Below, piece after piece: positions 57,901-64,000 of a stretch of DNA of 64,000 nt. A program made the position numbers and the translations under genes. Source of the stretch: Karstenula rhodostoma CBS 690.94 (lineage: Eukaryota > Ascomycota > Dothideomycetes > Pleosporales > Didymosphaeriaceae); the NCBI GenBank assembly GCA_010093485.1, contig MU001495.1:2307711-2371710 (forward strand). Reading direction: 5' to 3'. Within the stretch, counting starts at the first letter, position 1. Each line of letters opens with the position of its first letter. A model generated the notes under the pieces. That model was not told the origin of the DNA and did no database searches. It worked only from the letters and a program-made list of their open reading frames with translations.

Positions 57901-60036
57901 TCGTGGATGTAGCGCGTGAAGTGCGGCGTGCGTGCGTGAGGTTCGACAAGTCACCAGGGTCGTACCTTCCCTCCCAGCGCTCAACCTAGGAAAGCGCTCA
58001 TCGCCGCTCTTGCCAGGGTCAGTTGGAGACAATTTTATCTTCCTAGGCGTTTGTAGACGAGTTGGCTTGGTCTATGCCATGGTCCCACTGCCGCCAGTGC
58101 AACGGGGTTGCGTCAAGTGAATGCCATTGACTACTGCCGCTTGAAATGTATTGTATTCTATATGTTCCCTCCCATGTGAAAGCCTTCAATCTACAACAAC
58201 CAATGCTTGCTTCCACCCAATCGAAGCGTCTAGAATTTGTAGAGCGTATTCATTTTCACACTTTGGCAATGATTGTGAGATCACGTAATCTACACGGAGC
58301 ATCTCCACCTGTTCGTGGAAGCTCGGTATAGCCTTGGCTTCGGGTCATTTCTGGTAGACGCCAACACCGATGCAAACAAGCTACTGAAGTCCGAGATCAA
58401 TCTTGCACTTGGCCTCGAACAACTGTTATCGCTCAGATGGAAGCTCCACTGTGGCTGCAGTGCATTGGTGAACTTCTCTGTGAGGAAGGTAGCCAAGCTG
58501 TGATGTTGCAGCACTAGCACGCGACTGTACCTTCTACTACCCTGTGCGCCTCCATCCTGGGCACATAGCAAACATGGAAATTTTGTTATATTTGCAAATA
58601 GTCTTTAATTTGAGATTCGTGGTGAGATGCGCCAAAGTGAGGAGCTCGCCGCAACGATCGCTGCATCCTCCTCGTGTGCGGCTCGGAAACGCCCATGCGA
58701 TGGAACATTCGGCTTCAGCCGCCAGTGTTTCCTCTTCAGGAACGCTGGAAATATATTGTTGCATGATGCAGGTTGTTGATCTGCTTCCGGAAACAGCCGA
58801 TCCTCCCGCTGGTACAGATCCATGTTCCGGGAGGAAGGAATTCAACATGTCGTACAAAGCAGAGTTTTCATACTTGCAGAAATGCGCGCATGACGCAAGG
58901 GCATGTACGTACTGAGGCTGAGTGAAGGGAGTGTAGCGGACAACGGAGTTTGACGCAGGTTGCCGAACGAACCGAGGCACTAAATAGATTAAAAATGGTA
59001 GGCAAGCTATCCAGTAAATACCACATACAGAGGTTGGTGTCGATTGTCAATACGTTGCTGTGGCGGCGGATGCGTTGTGTTGCCAAAGAACGGAGATGAG
59101 TACGAAGGTGGAGGCGATGAATGCTTTGCATGCATTGCCATGCAGTAGACTATAAGATTATCCATCTTTCACCGAATGGAGACATTTCGCGGCGCATGAT
59201 TGCCAGGCCGTGAATCTTGCACATAGTTTGTTTGCATGCACGGGAGCATTGGATCGCCGACGACGCTATTTGTACTACCACCTAACTTCGAACTGAGGTC
59301 GCCACTCCCGAGCACTAGCGCAAAGCACGCTAGTTACCCCTCTTGTGAAAGGCATGGATAAGATGATGTACATGACAGACTTTACCGACTAAATGAACCT
59401 GAGTTGTGTTGGGAATTCGTTTGCATCAAAGTTTGGTGATCCTTTCGCGACAGAGGATGATTCTTGCGCCTCCTCAGCGCCACGTTGACAGAGGCAACCG
59501 CGTGCAATGCTATGGACATAAGGAACCACTGAAAACTCGTGAGACTAAGATATAGCTAGGTTCAGACATTCACGTGGGGGTAAAGGGGAATGGCAATTCC
59601 CCAAACACCGGTAGAACTGAGGCAATGTTAGCCGGATAAGGTGCGCTTGAAGATGGACGATCTAGGTCGCAAAAGAGTCTACCAGCCAAGCAACATCGTT
59701 CGAGAAAAGCGGTATGATTGCAAGAACAAGAAGTTCTGTGATATGTGTTGTCGTACTTATCGCAGGGTTGGGCCATGGTACAGCGGCTTTGCCCCTGATG
59801 TGACAGTCGCCGGACCTTGACTCGCACTAGCAGCTTTGGATAAGACTCAGCACGATAAAAGTGCCGTGCAAGGAGGCAGGCTGGCCGGTTGTTTTGGCAG
59901 AAACCTGGGAGAAGCCTAATTAATCCCCGAGATTTATAGATGAGCAGCGTGGACTTTAGAGTATTAGTTGGCTTGTGCGACCAAATGCCTGGCGCTCACG
60001 ATTGCGGAAGTGCTGCCGCGGCACGCCCCCGCACTG
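54976..60036. other. 5-kb gene-poor stretch
   Basis: No open frame on either strand shows a known motif, signal peptide or consistent splice pattern. The longest frame (55.0-55.6 kb minus) is Arg/Ala-rich and overlaps others, so it is treated as chance. No terminal inverted repeats or transposase-like frames were spotted. Compared with the gene spacing in the rest of the window this gap is unusually long. Confidence 0.5.
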
Positions 60037-61027
60037 TCATGATTTGCAGTAGATGGTGATGGGGCGACGTAGTTGATCAGATGTCGCGCAGAGATTAAGG
60101 CCTTCATCCCGCAATAACTTGGTAAACGAGGTTTCCGGGCGGTACTTCAAACGTTCCAAGTTCTTCGCGAAGTGAGGGGCGGCGTTTGGTCGAACCGCTT
60201 TCTGATATGAATCCCAATTTTGAGGTTCCAGGATAAGGTAACCGCCTGATGCGAGCGACGTGCTGCACTTGCGGAAGAACCTGACCAGCCCCTCATCCAG
60301 GTGCTCGAGATGAATCCATTTGATCACACTTAGGACCAGGATGACATGGTAAGGGCCTGCGAGGGCCGGGTCAGTGGAGAGGACCCAGTCCGCGGCAACG
60401 AACCTGACACTTGGCCAATGGGGGGCAGCCGAGACAGAAGCTGGTATGCGGCCATGGCGAAGGACAGCGGACATGGGATAGTAGTCGATAGTTGGCGCAG
60501 ATGAATGGGCGGGTGGGCGAACACGTGAGGCCTTTAGGGAGTACAGGTGCTCGGCTTTGTGCACCAGGTTTGGATCAATATCGACGCCCACGACGTCGCT
60601 CGCTTCGTAGTCGAAGGCTTGTTTGGTGAATACTATCAGCAGGGAGTGTGTATAGTCGGTTGGCGAGTTGGGCAGGGGATCCCTCACCAATCTGGGTGGA
60701 TACGGACCCGTCGTTGCAACCGACGTCCAAGCAGCGGCGGCCCTTGAAGTCGACGCCCAGGGCGGTGATCACGCCGAGACGCAGATCACGGACGTGAATT
60801 GCTGGCGGCGAGCCGGGCGCGTGGTTGGGGCCGAGATAGTCTGTGGGCCGGTCAGGACGGCTGCAATGTGCGCGGAGGCTGAGATGTGCGGGCACAGGGC
60901 CAGTTCCAGACGAAGGCAGAGGAGATAGAGTAGGACGCACGCTGGTAGTTGCCGTAATTGGTGGATTTGGATTGGGATTGGGATTGGGATCTGGATTGGG
61001 ACTGGGATTGGGACGCCATGATGGCAT
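60037..61027 (-). CDS. Bin3/MePCE-type RNA methyltransferase
   Basis: SAM-dependent methyltransferase of the Bin3 family (311 residues), which methylates the 5' phosphate of small RNAs such as U6 or 7SK. Exons 60688-61027 and 60037-60632 join in frame across a 55-base intron that cuts the fold right after motif I (RRCLDVGCNDGSVSTQI). The next strand is VVGVDIDPNLVHKAEHLY. The Bin3-specific region follows: VRFVAADWVL, then HVILVLSVIKWIHLEHLDEGLVRFFRKCSTSLASGGYLILEPQNWDSY. The N-terminal about 60 residues are low complexity with PNP repeats (from a GGATTG tandem in DNA) and probably disordered. The Met at 61027 is the first ATG; the frame is open to 61150 but only with a non-ATG start. Confidence 0.9.
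60964..61013. repeat. GGATTG tandem repeat inside the Bin3-like gene
   Basis: About eight imperfect hexamers encoding alternating Pro and Asn on the minus strand. Length variation between strains would change only the disordered N-terminal tail. Confidence 0.8.
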
Positions 61028-61150
61028 CTGGGGGTGTCGTCGGAACGTTTTTGCAGGTGGTTGCGTTTGGCAGGGCACGCGGCGGGCGTGAGGGCGAGAG
61101 GGTGGTGCGGTGCCGAAAGGGGAGGTGGTCGTGAGTCCGTTAGTCCACAC

Positions 61151-61152
61151 GG

Positions 61153-61183
<31 letters not shown>

Positions 61184-61188
61184 GTTAG
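61151..61188. repeat. Octamer repeat (GGTTAGTT)n
   Basis: Nearly five perfect direct copies just upstream of the Bin3-like gene start, probably in its promoter or 5' UTR. A stretched variant of a telomere-like motif by composition only. Confidence 0.85.
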
Positions 61189-62299
61189 TGGCAGTGGCTG
61201 TAGCGCGTTGGGGCAGGTGCGTTGGAGCGCGCGCCGGGCCACTCATCGGCTCTCTCTCCGCAGCGGACGCGGACGCCGTGGTGGCAGACTAGAGACGGCA
61301 CGCGTTGGGGGCGACCACGACGCATACAACAACAAGCACCCATGGCCGTCGTCGTCGCCGTCGGCGCGTTCCTGCAGACGCCCTGTCTCTCTCCGCCGTC
61401 CGGTCTCTGCTCGCGGGCTGCCTCTAGTGCGTGATTGCGGGTTGCGTCCGCCGTCCGCCGTCCTCTCCACCGTCCACTCTCCACTCTCCACGGCCACTGG
61501 CCCCCGGCATCCGAGCGCGTCCAATGCAGCGCACCACGCATCACACACCACACCACGGCCAGTCACACGTCCCCCATGGTTGCCACGGACGGCGCGGAAG
61601 CAGCAGCAGCAAGCCCTGCATCGCCCCTTCAGGACGAGGGCGGTGGCCCGTTGCGACCACGCACCAGGATTGCGGAGAGGCAGGATTCCCTTTCACCCGC
61701 CGCCCGCTGATAGGCACGCCTGGCGAGCATGCTTGTCGCCGGCGCCCACACGGCCAGCGCCTGTGTTGTTGTCGCGAGACCACGCCCGCCTCGTCCCCGT
61801 GCGAGTGCGAGGCCTCTGAGCCCCAGCGTGACGCTCTGCGCTGCCCTGCGCTGGCCCGCACGGCTGCCGGCGCAACACTCGGCCGTGCGACAATTCTGCA
61901 CAGCACAGTACGTGTGGACGCAAGACAAGACGTCCCCAGGCTTGTTTAGCCGACTTTAACGGCTGCTAAGTCGACTCCCCAAGCTCCAAGCTGCCGCCCC
62001 GGAGCCCAATCACCACGCCCGCTGCCACCAGGGTCCCATCCATGTCGCCGTTTGAGGACAACTCATCCACCCTGTTTCCAGGGGTTTTACTCCCGCATTC
62101 CCAAGCCATCCTAGTCGACCGTTGTCTGAGCGCCTCTGGGGTCGACCATCAGTCACTGCCGATAGAAAACCAAAGCTCCCTCCACGCCACACTCGATTCC
62201 TGACTTTGTGTCCCCTCTCGAGCACCCCTGCCTGAACACAAACCTCCCAAGCAACCAAATGCGGCTTCTCGCATATTTCAAGGCCCGTGAACAAAACGC
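61189..62299. promoter_or_regulatory. Divergent regulatory region, Bin3-like gene and velvet gene
   Basis: About 1.1 kb of GC-rich sequence. Long overlapping frames in all phases are typical of GC-rich non-coding DNA. Long upstream regions are usual for developmental regulators such as velvet genes. No TATA box seen. Confidence 0.45.
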
Positions 62300-63752
62300 A
62301 TGTCGTCCCGCTCATCTGCTATTCCACCGCTCCATCCATCCCCGCCATTCCGCTCCTCTTCACACAGTACAATGACCACGGAGACGCAGAAACCGCCTGC
62401 ATTTTCCCCTCCGTCTTTCCTTGACTATCCCCAGAGTCGTCGCCTGCCGCCGCTCAACATCCCGACCGCTGTGCCACCATCGCGGCCCGATTTCCCTTTC
62501 CATTCGCCTGTGAACCATCTCCCTTCCATACTCCCTGGCCCTCCACGACACGACCTTCCTCACCATCCGCCTTCCCTCCCACGGCATCCAGCACCGGTTG
62601 ACAAACTCTTGCAACCCTCTTCATACACCCCGCCAAGACCCGACCCTCCGTACTCTCCGCAGCAGTATGGCCTGTCGATATCTCCCCGCACAACCTATGA
62701 CAGCAGAGGGCCGAGACGGCTGACCGACCAACGCCATCCATTTGAAGACACAAGAAGCACACACCATCCTCCTCCGCACCATGAGCAGCCCTACGTCCTT
62801 ACATCGCCCGTGGAACCGTCGCAGCAGAGATCGTATGCTCCGCTGCCGTCGCCTGGCTACACGCCAAGTTATGCGTCCAGCTCCACTCCATTCCGCGGGT
62901 CCGTGGGCTCCCACTCACATCGTGGATCTGCACCGAGTTCCTTGGGTCAGTTAGCGTATCCAGACGCCCCGACTACTGGTCCTCCACCTCGGCAAGAACC
63001 TCGCGCTGCCCCTCTCCCTGGGTCCATACCGCAGCCTGTGTACAATGACCAGCTGTAAGCATGCCGCAGTCTCGTTTGGGAAGTTTAATCCCGCTGACCT
63101 AGACAGGAATCTCAACTACGAGCTCGTGGTCCGACAACAACCTATTGCGGCGCGTGCGTGCGGTTTTGGCGAAAGAGACCGCCGGGTCATCGACCCTCCA
63201 CCAATCATCCAGCTGAAAGTGACCAATGCCAACAACGAGCCGGAGGAGGAAGAGCTACGCTACTCGCTGAATGTGGTGCACTGCACCTTATGGAATGCAG
63301 ACGGGACGAGCGAAGAGACGGCACTTATCCAACCCGATCGCCGAACAACGCGACGACTGATGGGCCAGCTCGTAGCATCACCGTCGGTGGCCAAGGACGA
63401 ACACGACAACGAAGGCTGTTTCTTTTGCTTCCCGGATCTATCGTGCCGGACTCACGGCCGATACCGACTGCGGTTCGTGTTGATGCGTATCGATCCGATG
63501 AACCTACATGTTGGCGGATTCTCCCCAATTCTCACCGAGGTGCTTAGCGACGTGTTTACCGTTTACACTGCAAAGGACTTTCCCGGCATGCGCCCCAGCA
63601 GCGCGCTCACCCGCGCATTGAAGCTGCAAGGATGCAACATCCAGGTGAAGAAGGGCAACGAAAAAGCATTGGCGCGCAAGCGTCTCACGCAGGGTCAGGA
63701 ACACGACCATGATGAAGACGACGAGCTCGGAAAACGACGGCGTAAGGAGTAA
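62300..63752 (+). CDS. Velvet-domain regulator, VelB-like
   Basis: Fungal transcription regulator of development and secondary metabolism with an NF-kB-like velvet fold. Exons 62300-63054 and 63107-63752 keep frame (466 residues); the 52-base intron has a GTAAGC donor and CTGACC branch. The N-terminal about 250 residues are Pro/Ser-rich and disordered. The velvet domain opens NLNYELVVRQQPIAARACGFGERDRRVIDPPPIIQLKV, continues with VVHCTLWNADGTSEET (most like VelB), and closes GCFFCFPDLSCRTHGRYRLRFVLM and SDVFTVYTAKDFPGMRPSSALTRALKLQGC. The tail ends in a basic patch (GKRRRKE) that could be a nuclear signal. The long insertion common within VelB domains is short here, so VelC or VosA are alternatives. 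An ATG at 62372 (MTTETQ) is a second possible start. Confidence 0.88.
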
Positions 63753-64000
63753 TCACGGTTTGGCATGTGGTGTTTTGGCAGCGTCGGGCTTCGGCCTCGA
63801 TATTATTAGGACATTGATTTCGACTAGAGCAACGGGCGGCATCATGATATTTTGGACATGTGAAGCATTTCTCCGCTATCGATTAGCATTCTGACGACGA
63901 GACGAACAGTATTACTTGGTGGGGAATTGACAGCGTTTGGGGCGACCCAGAAGGAGGTCCTGGGCGAAGGCTCGGCTGTAGTGCATTGTCGTAGCATCTG
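63753..64000. other. 3' flank of the velvet gene
   Basis: No gene seen; likely 3' UTR. Confidence 0.5.

Noticed and set aside
61181..61949. Long plus-strand frames between the Bin3-like and velvet genes
   Set aside because: Open in several phases because of high GC; no recognisable protein.

Overview
The window is nuclear DNA of a filamentous ascomycete (Pezizomycotina). The evidence is the gene set (calcineurin A, Xrn1, a velvet protein, a kinesin-14, a DUF3433 membrane protein, an AA11-type lytic polysaccharide monooxygenase, an Mmc1-like mitochondrial protein), short introns of about 49-140 bases with GTRNGT donors and CTAAC/CTGAC-like branch sites, and genes packed on both strands. A Dothideomycete is my guess from general style only; no rRNA or mitochondrial marker is present to prove it.

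Layout, left to right. 1-3 kb: the 5' part of calcineurin A (cut by the window edge) and an AA11-like monooxygenase, both on minus. 3-5.5 kb: gene-poor, ending in a 139-bp mariner-like MITE that touches the 3' flank of a 7-exon DUF3433 gene (5.5-9.8 kb). 10-12.5 kb: a broken SET-domain gene and an extended SDR (MAT2B/RmlD-like) gene that is divergent from an Mmc1-like gene (12.7-14.7 kb). 15-22.3 kb: a D-2-hydroxyacid dehydrogenase, a nitronate monooxygenase, a small one-span membrane protein gene with signs of decay, a secreted GPI-anchored PEBP-like protein and signal peptidase subunit Spc3. 23-29.3 kb: the large xrn1 gene (minus) divergent from hat2/RbAp48 (plus). 29.9-31 kb: an RS-rich protein of unknown function.

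31.7-40 kb is the odd part. It begins with an intron-containing tRNA-Ser(CGA) and a tandem pair of tiny single zinc-knuckle genes. About 6 kb of degenerate, layered tandem repeats follow (roughly 34.0-39.93 kb). Blocks of about 270-430 bp each carry one TATA-like near-palindrome (GGTATTTATACC) and several copies of a short TTTT-GGACC...CACATG motif. No intact gene is visible in it and I know no matching named element; it is the best candidate here for something undescribed.

40-49.4 kb returns to ordinary genes: a Loa1/Vps66-like lysophosphatidic acid acyltransferase, a Psr1/2-type CTD-like phosphatase and a kinesin-14. 50-55 kb holds a doubtful small ORF, a three-exon predicted secreted Ser-rich protein and a DUF1349 protein. 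55-60 kb is a gene-poor stretch. 60-63.8 kb has a Bin3/MePCE-type RNA-cap methyltransferase and a velvet-domain regulator (VelB-like).

The genes do not form one pathway or a biosynthetic cluster; the mix is mostly housekeeping (RNA decay, chromatin assembly, secretion, lipid and signalling functions) broken by repeat-rich or decayed accessory stretches. Intron positions were worked out by eye from splice sites and reading-frame continuity; most multi-exon models below keep frame over all junctions, and exceptions are stated.
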